From CAZCPB01 sp044223975 (GTDB taxonomy: Bacteria; Planctomycetota; Phycisphaerae; Phycisphaerales; UBA1924): a stretch of 64,000 nucleotides of DNA. The stretch's first letter is position 1; each line of letters opens with the position of its first letter. The DNA lies in NCBI GenBank assembly GCA_044223975.1, contig JBGALI010000014.1, forward strand, positions 1-64,000. The letters run 5' to 3'. Both the position numbers and the translations under genes were made by a program. The notes under the pieces were generated by a model. It saw only the letters and a program-made list of their open reading frames with translations, was not told the DNA's origin and did not search any database. Positions 1-8,332 of this stretch are shown in pieces.

Positions 1-2
1 CG

Positions 3-53
3 GTGATCGTGCTGGGGATCGTGGGACTCAACGTCGCAACGGGCGGCCACTGA
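3..53 (+). CDS. C-terminal end of a gene entering from the left edge (partial)
   Basis: An open frame runs from the window edge to a TGA at 51-53 and encodes a short hydrophobic stretch (VIVLGIVGLNVATGGH). It could be the last transmembrane segment of a membrane protein on the plus strand, convergent with the protease gene. With only 16 codons visible no family can be assigned, and the frame could be chance. Confidence 0.3.
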   Translation: MIVLGIVGLNVATGGH

Positions 54-75
54 ATGCAGGCCATGGCGCCCGCGT

Positions 76-2523
76 TCAGCAGCCGGCCACGAACGCCTCC
101 ACGAAGCCGTCGAAATCCTCGCCGTTGACGAAGGTGTTCCGGTCAAAGTCCGCGGCAGGATCTCCCGCGACGAACGCGTTCACGAAGTTGTCGAAGTCAT
201 CGCCGTTGACAAAGCCGTTCTGGTCGTAGTCGGCGGGGCAGAACACCTGGAGCAGCGCGTCATTGCTTGTGGCGCTGCCGCACGCGTTGGAGACGACGAC
301 GGAGTAGTTGCCCGCGTCCGAAAGCTGGGCGCTGGCGATGGAGAACGTGGGGCTGCTAGTTCCGACGTTCCCGGCGTCGAGGCGCCACTGGTAGGACAGG
401 GTCTCGGTGCCGCTCGCGGCAACCGTGAAGGCGACGGGGTCGCCGACGCGGACGCTGAGCGCATCGGGCTGGTCGGTGATGGCGGGGCCGGTGCAGGTCG
501 AGATATCGCCGGTCACGACCAGGGCGTAGCCCTGCTTGAAGGGCGTGCCCGTGCCGCCGTTGACCGTGGTCCCCTTGACGGTGACGGTGTAGGTGCCGGC
601 GACCGGGGCGGTGCGGATGACCTGCTCGACGTTGTTCTTGGCGTCGGCGGACCCGCCGATGGCGGACTGCCCGCTGGCGAAGAAGTTGCCCCGGTACAGG
701 TTGTTCGCCGGCGCCATGACCTCGAGGTCAAGGTTATTGACGACGGGGTTGGACGCGTTTACCGCTGCCGCGGGGTGCGTCGAGACGAGCGTCACGTTGA
801 GCGGCGTGGTGCTGGAATTGACGGTAAACGTGTAGACGTTCTGCTGCCCGGTCGAGAGGCCGTTGGCGTTGCGGACGTCGACAACGTACGTCTTGCGGAG
901 ATCGCCCGCGAACGTGAGGGAGTTGTTGAGCTGGACGCGCCCCCAGCCCTCCAGATTGCTCGGGTACCCGGCGATGCCGGTCATGTTGACGGCGGAATTG
1001 ATGAGAACGGCTTTGATGAGCGCGCCCGTCGGTGTGAAGGCGTTGGCGGGCACCTTGGCGCCCGTGGGGTACCAGCCCTCGGTGAAGTACTGGCGGATGA
1101 GCAGCCCGCTGCCGGACACGGCGGGGCAAGCCATCGAGGTGCCGGTCCAGCCCGAGCTGACGAAGCCGCAGGAGGAACTGGAATCAGACGACGTGGTGTT
1201 GCAGCCCGGGGCGTAGATCTCGGGCTTGCGGCGGCCGTCGGACGTCGGACCCGTGCCGCCCGAGCAGTGGTTGCCCTGGCTGGGCGTGTCCCCCGAAGCG
1301 CCAACGCCCAGCACGTTCAGCGAGTTCTCGGGGGTGGTGACCACGCTGCCGTTGGAGACCGCGAACGCCACGAGGCTGTCCTCGTTGTTGAACGTGAAGA
1401 GGTCGATCTGGCGGCACCACGTCGTGTAGGCGCTGGTGCTGTCGTCGCCCCATGAGTTGCTGTGGACGCGGGCGCCGTCGTTGTGGGCGTCGGTGAGGCG
1501 GGGGTTCAGTGTCGACGTGTTCGAGTAGATGGGGTCGACGTTGCTGAAGCTGAGCTTGGCCGCGAACGCCATGCCGTCGTTGGTGGTGTAGACGCCGTAC
1601 GGCGCCTGGTCACCGGCAAACGTGCCCGCGGTGTGCGTGCCGTGCGAGTCGATCGTGCCGGCGTTGCGCAGGGCGACGAGCTTGCGGTGCGTCGGCCCCG
1701 GGGCGACGGAATCGTCGAAGGAGCAGTGTGCCTCCTTGACCGTTCCGTCGATGTGCCCGCCCACCTGGCCTTCGCCGTGGATGCCCTTGTCCCAGATCGG
1801 GGTCTGCGGGGAAACGTTGCTCTGGAGGATCCAGCGGTTGGAGTCGTTGCGGAACTGGCCCTCGGGCGCGTCCTCGACGAACTGCACCGCGTCGAGTTTC
1901 GCCAGGTCCGCGGCTCTCGCGACGGGGAGCGTGGCGTCGATCATCCACTGATTGCCGCACGGGTTGGCATCGAACGCCGCGCCGCCGAGGCGGGCGATCT
2001 CGTCGATCACCGGCTTGGGGTCTTCGTCGTCGAACGTGACGACGACGACGTGCGGCGTGCCCGCGGCGTCCAGACCCTGACGTTCGGGGGTCGCGTGACG
2101 CTTGACGCCCAGTTCGGGGTCGAGCTTCCACGCCGCGCGGAACTCGCCGGCCCAGGTCACGAACCCGAGGGCGCTGAGTGCCGCGGGAGTGGTGCCGTCA
2201 AAGGTGACGATGTAGGCGTTCTGTGGGATGGCGTCGCCGAGCCGGACGCCGGCGTTCACGAGCGCGAGCTGGCGGGTCGGCGTGATCGGGCCGTTGAGCT
2301 GGAGCATGTACCGCCGGCCTGCGGTGAACGGCGCCGCCTTGGCGAGCAGGTTCACCTCGTCGGTGGTGCGGACCGCGCCGCTGCGGAGTTCCAAGGCCGC
2401 TCCGGCTGGGTCGGGCCGCCTGAGACTGTTCTGGGCGAAAGTCGGGAGCACGAGAGCGAGCCCCGCGACGGCCGTCAGGGCGTGGAGTCGCGAGGTTGAG
2501 CGATAAAATCCAGTCCGGATCAT
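76..2523 (-). CDS. Secreted subtilisin-like (S8) serine protease with Ig-like and dockerin-like C-terminal domains
   Basis: Predicted 815-residue exported protease. The chosen ATG at 2523 has a GGAG site just upstream and is followed by a signal peptide (RSTSRLHALTAVAGLALVLP...FAQ); the frame stays open about 53 codons further upstream, but that stretch does not look coding. After an N-terminal prodomain-like region, the S8 triad is visible as Asp about 259 (GGHIDG), His about 294 (DSHGTHTAG) and Ser about 463 (GTSMACP). The region after the protease resembles a pre-peptidase or P-like beta domain. An Ig-like domain follows (starts near ITDQPDALSV, ends SNACGSA), then two copies of a Ca-binding-like motif, DxNxFVNGxDFDxFVxAF, ending in Cys. 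That tail is typical of Phycisphaerae secreted proteins and is shared with the gene at 60661-61335. Probably acts outside the cell or at its surface; the substrate is unknown. Confidence 0.9.
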   Translation of the reverse strand: MIRTGFYRSTSRLHALTAVAGLALVLPTFAQNSLRRPDPAGAALELRSGAVRTTDEVNLLAKAAPFTAGRRYMLQLNGPITPTRQLALVNAGVRLGDAIPQNAYIVTFDGTTPAALSALGFVTWAGEFRAAWKLDPELGVKRHATPERQGLDAAGTPHVVVVTFDDEDPKPVIDEIARLGGAAFDANPCGNQWMIDATLPVARAADLAKLDAVQFVEDAPEGQFRNDSNRWILQSNVSPQTPIWDKGIHGEGQVGGHIDGTVKEAHCSFDDSVAPGPTHRKLVALRNAGTIDSHGTHTAGTFAGDQAPYGVYTTNDGMAFAAKLSFSNVDPIYSNTSTLNPRLTDAHNDGARVHSNSWGDDSTSAYTTWCRQIDLFTFNNEDSLVAFAVSNGSVVTTPENSLNVLGVGASGDTPSQGNHCSGGTGPTSDGRRKPEIYAPGCNTTSSDSSSSCGFVSSGWTGTSMACPAVSGSGLLIRQYFTEGWYPTGAKVPANAFTPTGALIKAVLINSAVNMTGIAGYPSNLEGWGRVQLNNSLTFAGDLRKTYVVDVRNANGLSTGQQNVYTFTVNSSTTPLNVTLVSTHPAAAVNASNPVVNNLDLEVMAPANNLYRGNFFASGQSAIGGSADAKNNVEQVIRTAPVAGTYTVTVKGTTVNGGTGTPFKQGYALVVTGDISTCTGPAITDQPDALSVRVGDPVAFTVAASGTETLSYQWRLDAGNVGTSSPTFSIASAQLSDAGNYSVVVSNACGSATSNDALLQVFCPADYDQNGFVNGDDFDNFVNAFVAGDPAADFDRNTFVNGEDFDGFVEAFVAGC

Positions 2524-2734
2524 GCAGGTCTCCGTGCGCAACGGCGCAGCAGTCATTACGTTCAGGCTTCGAGCCAGAGTACCGAGAACCGCAATACCAC
2601 CGAAGAGAAGAGTCCGAAATGAGGATCGGCGATACGTAACGGGCGTTCGCGGGGACGCACCAACCTGATTGGCGAGGGCCACTCCGGACGTTACGGAGAG
2701 CGACTCGCCGAAGTTCTGTTAGGAAAATAACAGG

Positions 2735-3226
2735 CTATTGGGGGAGAGTTGTGTCCGTGGAGATGGGGGGAGGCGGCGGGACCACCCCGGAGGTGTCGGC
2801 GGTGATGGCCAGAGCTTCCCGGTAACCCGGTCCATCTTTTTCGCCGTAGTTCATCACCCGGGCCAGCACCCGGGCCGAATACCGCACCGGTACTCCGGAG
2901 GACAGGTGCAATTTCACGGGTATCTGGGAGTACAGGATCGCGGGGTTTGGCCGCCTGAGGGACACGTACACGTCCTGACCCTGAAATGTCTCCCGTGTTC
3001 CATCGAGCATGAATTCGTACCCGGGCGCCGACAGCGAGGCGATCAGCACGTGCTCTCCCGCCAGCGCGCCCGAGGTGATCGCCGGCCCGTCGTACGCGCC
3101 GGGCTCTGGCTCGGGCATGCTGGGCGACGAGTAGCAGGCCCCGAGCAGCGCCCCGAGCAGCCCGAGGGCCGCGCCGAACCGGGTTCGGTTGGAATATCGC
3201 AGTGGTTGTGCCGCGGAGGGCCGCAT
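2735..3226 (-). CDS. Small lipoprotein of unknown function
   Basis: Predicted 163-residue lipoprotein. The ATG at 3226 has a GGAG site about 7 bases upstream. The N-terminus has a charged segment, a hydrophobic core (FGAALGLLGALL) and a lipobox LGAC, so the mature protein should start at Cys and be lipid-anchored. The rest is a single small beta-rich domain (SLSAPGYEFML, GQDVYVSLRRP, IPVKLHLSSG) ending in a proline-rich tail. No family was recognised. It is divergent from the SpoIID-like gene, with 72 bp between the two starts, so the two could share a promoter region. A longer frame through this gene to 4084 exists, but it is antisense to the SpoIID gene and is not believed. Confidence 0.7.
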   Translation of the reverse strand: MRPSAAQPLRYSNRTRFGAALGLLGALLGACYSSPSMPEPEPGAYDGPAITSGALAGEHVLIASLSAPGYEFMLDGTRETFQGQDVYVSLRRPNPAILYSQIPVKLHLSSGVPVRYSARVLARVMNYGEKDGPGYREALAITADTSGVVPPPPPISTDTTLPQ

Positions 3227-3298
3227 GACCGATCTCCAAGGGAAGGTTGAGTATCGTAACGGAATCGATGACGGACCACGGAAGGGCCGGGAGGGATC

Positions 3299-4678
3299 AT
3301 GCGTTCGGCAGGACAACGGCTGATGGCGACGGTGCGGCGGGGGCTGGTGACGCGCGACCGTTCGTGGATAGCAGGCGGGGTGAGCGCGGCAGCGCTGGGG
3401 GCGTGGGTTGCGGTGTCGGCGTCGTGCTCGGCACTGCGGGACACGGTTTCGCCGCCGGCGCACGTGGCCATGTTCTCCGTCGAACCTGAAGTTCGTGTCC
3501 GGGTGCGCCGCAGCGCCACCACGGCGCAGGTCGACGGGCCTTCGAAGCTGGTGGTGCGCCCGGCGGGTGGCGGTCGGTCGAGGCTCTTGTCGTCGCCGGT
3601 GAGCGTGCGGAGCGGGATCGGGGGCCTCACGTTCAGCGACGCTCACGAGAAAGTCGAGATGGGGTTCGGCGTGAACGCGGAGGTCGTGGCCTACGACGCG
3701 ACGACCGGGGGGTCGCCGGCGTTGTCGGACGCGAAGAAGATGCTGCGGGTGGACGGCGTCGAACAGCCGGGCTTTGCCTCGTTCCAGGGCCGCTCCGAGG
3801 AAGGGCCCGACAAGTTCGATGTGGTCGTGGCGATGCCGGTGGAGGACTACCTCCCGGGTGTGATCGTGAAGGAGATGTACACCTACTGGCCGAAAGAGGC
3901 GTTCGCGATGCAGGCGGTGTGCGCGCGGACGTACGCGCTCCACGAGCGCGACCGCGCCCGGGTGGGCGGAAAGCCGTTCGACGTCGAGGCCTCGACCCTG
4001 GACCAGGCGTACTCGGGCGCCACGACGATACTGGCGGCCCGCGACGCCGTGAAGGACACGCGCGGCGTGGTTCTCACGGACCACGGCAAGCTTCTGCGGG
4101 CGTACTACTCAAGCTGCTGCGGCGGCCGGCCTGCGGCGGCGGCGGACGTGTGGCCGACAGGCCCGGGATTCGAGTTCAATCGTGCCGCGCCGCTGCAGGG
4201 GAAATCGCGCGAGTTTGCCTGCGAACCCTCGCCGCTGTTCCGCTGGGAAGTGACCCGTTCTGAGGACGACCTGTCGCAGCGACTGCGAGCGTGGGGCCGC
4301 TCGGCGGGAAACCCGGTCAAGACGATGGGGCGGTTGCGCGGGGTTGAGATGGAGCGGGCCAGCGCGAGCGGGCGCCCGGCCCGGTACCGCGTGACCGATG
4401 ACAAGGGCAAGACGTTCTCGCTCAGCGCCGAGGAACTGCGCGTCGCGTGCAACCAGAACGCCGACGGACTGGCGCCGATCACGCGGGAGACGCGGGTGAA
4501 CAGCGGCGATCTGGCGATTGACGTGCGCGGGGCGGTGGTGAAGATTTCCGGCCGCGGCTTCGGGCACGGCGTGGGCATGTGCCAGTGGTGCGCCAAGGGC
4601 ATGGCCGACAAGGGCCAGAACTGGCGGCACATGGCCGAACTGTTCTACCCCGGGGTCGAGGTCGTCAGGGTGTACTGA
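3299..4678 (+). CDS. SpoIID/LytB-domain protein (probable peptidoglycan lytic transglycosylase)
   Basis: Predicted 459-residue protein with an excellent ribosome binding site (GGGAGG) before the ATG. The N-terminus carries a hydrophobic segment (AAALGAWVAVSASC), so it is exported or membrane-anchored; the Cys there is not in a canonical lipobox. The SpoIID core is clear: EDYLPGVIVKEM, the YWPKEAFAMQAVCARTYAL helix, the YSSCCGGRPA loop, and near the end GRGFGHGVGMCQW. SpoIID proteins of sporulating Firmicutes cleave peptidoglycan glycan strands lacking stem peptides. Here, in a non-sporulating lineage, a role in cell-wall remodelling is inferred, consistent with the murE-murF-mraY genes just downstream. 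Confidence 0.88.
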   Translation: MRSAGQRLMATVRRGLVTRDRSWIAGGVSAAALGAWVAVSASCSALRDTVSPPAHVAMFSVEPEVRVRVRRSATTAQVDGPSKLVVRPAGGGRSRLLSSPVSVRSGIGGLTFSDAHEKVEMGFGVNAEVVAYDATTGGSPALSDAKKMLRVDGVEQPGFASFQGRSEEGPDKFDVVVAMPVEDYLPGVIVKEMYTYWPKEAFAMQAVCARTYALHERDRARVGGKPFDVEASTLDQAYSGATTILAARDAVKDTRGVVLTDHGKLLRAYYSSCCGGRPAAAADVWPTGPGFEFNRAAPLQGKSREFACEPSPLFRWEVTRSEDDLSQRLRAWGRSAGNPVKTMGRLRGVEMERASASGRPARYRVTDDKGKTFSLSAEELRVACNQNADGLAPITRETRVNSGDLAIDVRGAVVKISGRGFGHGVGMCQWCAKGMADKGQNWRHMAELFYPGVEVVRVY

Positions 4679-4714
4679 AGACTTCGTCTTAGGAGGTACG
4701 CGGCCCGAGCGGCT

Positions 4715-5368
4715 TCACACCACCAGGTCGATGATCCGGCCGGGCAGGCCGGGGGTCACGAAGCGGGTGGTTGTCCGAGTCACGTTGATGACCTGCTCCC
4801 GACGAACCGGGAGGACCTCCCCGAGTTTGGCCGCTGATGAACAGGCGCGAAGAGACGGTGGCGGCGCGGGCGGCTCGGGCTTCTCGAAGTCGTCGTTCCC
4901 CCTCGGGTACTCCGGGCTGCATTCGAGCATCGGCGTCGCCGAGTCCGCGGGAAAATCCAGCGTGATCGCCTGCTCAAAGGTGTCGCGCGTGCGCGGCGGG
5001 CAATTGGAGGGGTCGGCGCACGCCCGGTCACAGCACTCGACCGCGCGGTAGAAGGGGATGTGGCCTAGCGCCACGCGACCGGGGCCGTAGATGCCCGGGA
5101 TCCCGCAGGCGTCGGGGAGCAGGTAGGGGCCACGCCACCACCCGAGGGCGCAGGGGCCGATCGCGCAGTGATCGAGTATGGGAGCGACGTGGCACACGCC
5201 ACGGATGGCTTCAACGGGCGTGCGCGGCGGCGAGAATCCGGGCGGTGCCGATAAGATCGCCCCGGCGCGGGCACCGTCGCGGTCTCGCGGTCGCGGGTGG
5301 TAGTGGGGGGAGGTCCGTTTATTCCGTCGTGTCGCGGGAGAGATGCCGCGAGCGTTGCGTGGGGTCAA
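4715..5368 (-). CDS. Cys-rich hypothetical protein (start uncertain)
   Basis: Open frame of up to 217 codons on the minus strand, convergent with the SpoIID gene and divergent from queA. The middle is rich in Cys, Pro and Gly (CHVAPILDHCAIGPCALGWW, CGIPGIYGPG, CCDRACADPSNCPP), which is unlike a random antisense product, and it ends in RIIDLVV. The longest version starts at a TTG only 2 bp from the queA GTG. An in-frame GTG at 5197 would give a 160-residue product and leave room for promoters. No signal peptide is clear. No family was recognised; it could be a lineage-specific disulfide-rich exported protein or, less likely, a chance frame. Confidence 0.4.
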   Translation of the reverse strand: MTPRNARGISPATRRNKRTSPHYHPRPRDRDGARAGAILSAPPGFSPPRTPVEAIRGVCHVAPILDHCAIGPCALGWWRGPYLLPDACGIPGIYGPGRVALGHIPFYRAVECCDRACADPSNCPPRTRDTFEQAITLDFPADSATPMLECSPEYPRGNDDFEKPEPPAPPPSLRACSSAAKLGEVLPVRREQVINVTRTTTRFVTPGLPGRIIDLVV

Positions 5369-5370
5369 CA

Positions 5371-6495
5371 GTGCTGCGGACGAGCGAGCTCGAGTACGAC
5401 CTGCCGGAGGAACTGATCGCGACGCTGCCGGCGGAGCGGCGTGATGCGGCGCGGCTTCTGGTGACCGGGCGAGGAGCGGGTGCGGCGGTGCTGCACCGCT
5501 CGGTGCGCGGTCTCCCGGAATTCCTCCGCGCGGGCGATCTGCTGGTGTTCAACACCACGCGGGTGATCCCGGCGCGACTCGTGGGAATTCGACGCGACAC
5601 GGGCGGGCGGGTCGAAGGGTTGTACCTGGGAGAAGAGCCCTTGGACACGGGAGGAGAGCCGGGCTGCGTGCGTTGGCGGGTGTTGCTGCGCGCCAAGCGG
5701 CTGCGCGAGGGGTGCGTCGTTGATCTTGATGGTGCGCAAGGGGGAGGAGCCGGGGCCGCGCTCGTGCTGGAGGCCGAGGGGCACGATGGTCCGGGGTCGT
5801 GGGTGGCGCGGCTGGACGAACCCCGGGGAGTTGCCACGACCGCCGTCCTGGAGCGGGTCGGGCGCACACCGTTGCCGCCGTACATCCTCGGAGCACGCAA
5901 GCGCGCGGGCCTGGTCGTTCCCGAATCGGACGATCGCGACCGGTACCAGACGGTGTACGCGGGGCGGGATCAGGGCGCGTCGGTCGCGGCGCCGACGGCG
6001 GGGCTGCACTTCACGCCCGACTTGTTGGATGAGCTGTCGCGGATGGGCGTGCTCCGAGCGGACGTGACGCTGCACGTGGGCACCGGGACGTTCAAGCCCG
6101 TCGAGACCGAGTGGGTGGAGGAGCACCCGATGCACACGGAATGGTGCCGCGCGAACACGGGGGCGATGGCGAAGATCGCCGCGGCCAGGGCGGCGGGCGG
6201 GCGAGTGATCGCGGTGGGGACGACGGCCGCTCGCGCGATCGAATCGCTGGCGGATCGATCGGCGGCGGAAGCAGCCGCGGGCGTGTTGACCCGTTTGCTC
6301 GTAACCCCCGGGTACTCGTGGAAGCTGGTGGACGGTCTGCTCACGAACTTCCACCTACCGCGTTCGACGCTGATGGCGCTGGTGGCGGCGTTGCTCGACG
6401 GTGGCGCGGAGCGATTGAAGAAGATCTACGCCGAGGCGGTGGGGGAGAGGTATAGGTTCTACAGCTACGGGGATGCGATGCTGGTGATGCCGTGA
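5371..6495 (+). CDS. queA: S-adenosylmethionine:tRNA ribosyltransferase-isomerase QueA
   Basis: Makes epoxyqueuosine from preQ1 at the wobble base of tRNAs by transferring and isomerising the ribose of SAM. The GTG at 5371 fits the family start (LRTSELEYDLPEELIA); the frame is open further upstream but that part is not family-like. Predicted 374 residues, slightly longer than the usual 340-360 owing to a Gly/Glu-rich insertion near 165-180. Diagnostic blocks are LIA..PAERRDAARLLV, FNTTRVIPARL, the AAPTAGLHFT loop, HVGTGTFKPV, and the C-terminal TNFHLPRSTLMALV. It is the first gene of a plus-strand run with murE, murF and mraY. No other queuosine gene is in the window. Confidence 0.95.
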   Translation: MLRTSELEYDLPEELIATLPAERRDAARLLVTGRGAGAAVLHRSVRGLPEFLRAGDLLVFNTTRVIPARLVGIRRDTGGRVEGLYLGEEPLDTGGEPGCVRWRVLLRAKRLREGCVVDLDGAQGGGAGAALVLEAEGHDGPGSWVARLDEPRGVATTAVLERVGRTPLPPYILGARKRAGLVVPESDDRDRYQTVYAGRDQGASVAAPTAGLHFTPDLLDELSRMGVLRADVTLHVGTGTFKPVETEWVEEHPMHTEWCRANTGAMAKIAAARAAGGRVIAVGTTAARAIESLADRSAAEAAAGVLTRLLVTPGYSWKLVDGLLTNFHLPRSTLMALVAALLDGGAERLKKIYAEAVGERYRFYSYGDAMLVMP

Positions 6496-6618
6496 CGGAG
6501 TGAAGGAAGGAGAACCCCGGGAAGGTGCGTAAAGTTGGGCGGGCGCGGCGGCGGAGGCCGATACCACGCGATTCTGTGCGGTGTGCGCGAAGTTTGAGCG
6601 TCCCGGCCACGGAGAGCC

Positions 6619-8190
6619 ATGGAGCTTGGCGAGCTTCTCAGCGTGTGCGGAGCGAAGGTCTCGGGCAAGACCGCGGGGCCGGTGCGCGTGTGCGACCTCA
6701 CGGAAGACAGCCGCACGGTGCTGCCGGGGTCGCTGTTTGTGGCGCGCAAGGGGCTGAAGGCCGACGGTCGCACGTTTGTCGATGATGCGGTCGGGGCCGG
6801 GGCCGTCGCGGTGCTCACCGACGACGCGTCGATCACCGGCTCGGTGCGGGTGCCGGTCGCTGTGGTGCCCGACGTGGCCCTGGCGACGGCGAAGGTGGCC
6901 GAACGGTTCTACGGGAACCCGTCGGACAGGCTGGGCGTTATCGCAGTCACGGGCACCAACGGGAAGACGACGATCACCTACCTGGTGTGGCAGATCCTCA
7001 ACGCCGCCAAGGTGCGCTGCGGGCTGATCGGAACGGTCGAGATCGACGACGGCGTAACGGTGGCTCCCGCGGCCATGACGACCCCCCCGGCGATCGAGAT
7101 CAGCCGAAGCCTGTCGGTGATGGTGGAGAACGGGTGCAAGGCCGTGGTGCTGGAGGCGTCGAGCCACGCGCTCGATCAGAAGCGGGTGGACGGGCTGAAC
7201 ATCGGCGTCGGCGTCTTCACCAACCTGACCGGCGACCACCTGGACTACCACAAGACCATGGAGAATTACGGCGCGGCCAAGGCCCGCCTGTTCTCGATGC
7301 TGCCGCCGGGCGGGTGCGCCGTCGTGAACGCCGAGGATGCGTGGCACGACAAGGTGGTCCGAGGGTGCAAGGCCCCGGTGGTGCGGTGCAGCCTGGGAGC
7401 CAAGGGTGATGCGACGGCGGAGGTGCTGGGTTCGTCCATCGAGGGGATGGACCTGCGGTTGAAGGGCCCCTGGGGAACGGCGAAGGCGCACGTGCCGCTG
7501 ATCGGTTCCTACAACGTGATGAACACGCTCCAGGCGGTCGCGGCGAGCCACGCGGTGCTCTCGGCCTTCGGAGGGCTCGCGGTCGAGACGATCGAGCGGG
7601 TACTTCCAACGATCAAGGCGCCACCGGGGCGGCTGGAGCCCGTGCGTGCGCACGAGGCGCGCGGGGGTGCGGCGTCGCGAAGTGCCGGGCGCGACCGGCC
7701 GCTGGTCTTTGTCGACTTTGCCCACAGCGACGATGCCCTGCGGAACGTGCTGGGCGCGGCCCGGGGCGCCATGGGAGACCGTGGGAAGTTGTGGGCGGTC
7801 TTCGGGTGCGGTGGCGACAAGGACCGCACGAAGCGGCCGCGGATGGGACGGGCGGCGGCGGAAATCGCCGACCGCGTGGTGGTGACGAGCGACAATCCGC
7901 GGAGCGAGAAGCCCGCGGCGATCGTGAACGAGGTGCTGGCCGGCATCCCCGAGGCGCTGCGATCGAAGGTGGTCGTGCATGTCGAGCGGGCGCCCGCGAT
8001 CCGGCACGCGATCGAGAACGCGTCGGCGGGAGACGTCGTGGTCATCGCGGGCAAGGGGCACGAGACCGAGCAGATCACCAGCGACGAGCACGGCGAACTG
8101 ATCCGGGCCCACTTCGACGACCGCGAGGTCGCGGGGAAGGTGCTGGCCGAACTCGGCGCGTCGCCGAAGAAACAGCGGGCACACGCGTGA
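6619..8190 (+). CDS. murE: UDP-N-acetylmuramoyl-tripeptide synthetase MurE, meso-diaminopimelate type
   Basis: Adds the third amino acid to UDP-MurNAc-dipeptide in the cytoplasm. Predicted 523 residues; ATG with GGAG just upstream. Mur ligase order is intact: N-terminal UDP-binding domain (DLTEDSRTV), ATP loop VTGTNGKTT near residue 110, central domain with EASSHALDQKR, and C-terminal domain with GCGGDKDRTKRP and SDNPRSEKP. The DNPR tetrapeptide is the known marker for meso-diaminopimelate as substrate rather than lysine, so the organism should build diaminopimelate-type peptidoglycan. An insert of about 20 residues (EARGGAASRSAGR) lies before FVDFAHSDDAL. It is followed by murF after a 142-bp spacer with no recognisable gene. 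Confidence 0.96.
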   Translation: MELGELLSVCGAKVSGKTAGPVRVCDLTEDSRTVLPGSLFVARKGLKADGRTFVDDAVGAGAVAVLTDDASITGSVRVPVAVVPDVALATAKVAERFYGNPSDRLGVIAVTGTNGKTTITYLVWQILNAAKVRCGLIGTVEIDDGVTVAPAAMTTPPAIEISRSLSVMVENGCKAVVLEASSHALDQKRVDGLNIGVGVFTNLTGDHLDYHKTMENYGAAKARLFSMLPPGGCAVVNAEDAWHDKVVRGCKAPVVRCSLGAKGDATAEVLGSSIEGMDLRLKGPWGTAKAHVPLIGSYNVMNTLQAVAASHAVLSAFGGLAVETIERVLPTIKAPPGRLEPVRAHEARGGAASRSAGRDRPLVFVDFAHSDDALRNVLGAARGAMGDRGKLWAVFGCGGDKDRTKRPRMGRAAAEIADRVVVTSDNPRSEKPAAIVNEVLAGIPEALRSKVVVHVERAPAIRHAIENASAGDVVVIAGKGHETEQITSDEHGELIRAHFDDREVAGKVLAELGASPKKQRAHA

Positions 8191-8332
8191 GCGAGGGGCA
8201 GGACGCGCGGGCGGCAAAGCAATGATCGGGAGCGGCGGAAGCGGAGAACACGCACGCAGAACACCAGGCCCTTTCCGCCGCGGGGCGAGGCACCTCTCCC
8301 GGCGGCCGGGGGAGGAGGGGGCGGAGAGACCG

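Noticed and set aside
2735..4084. 449-codon minus-strand frame running through the lipoprotein gene and across the SpoIID gene
   Set aside because: Its first 285 codons are antisense to a clear SpoIID protein and are Arg/His-rich as expected of a shadow; only the part from 3226 down is a gene.
4677..4692. Small AAGAC/GTCTT hairpin after the SpoIID gene as a terminator
   Set aside because: Five pairs only, a 3-base loop and no U-tract.
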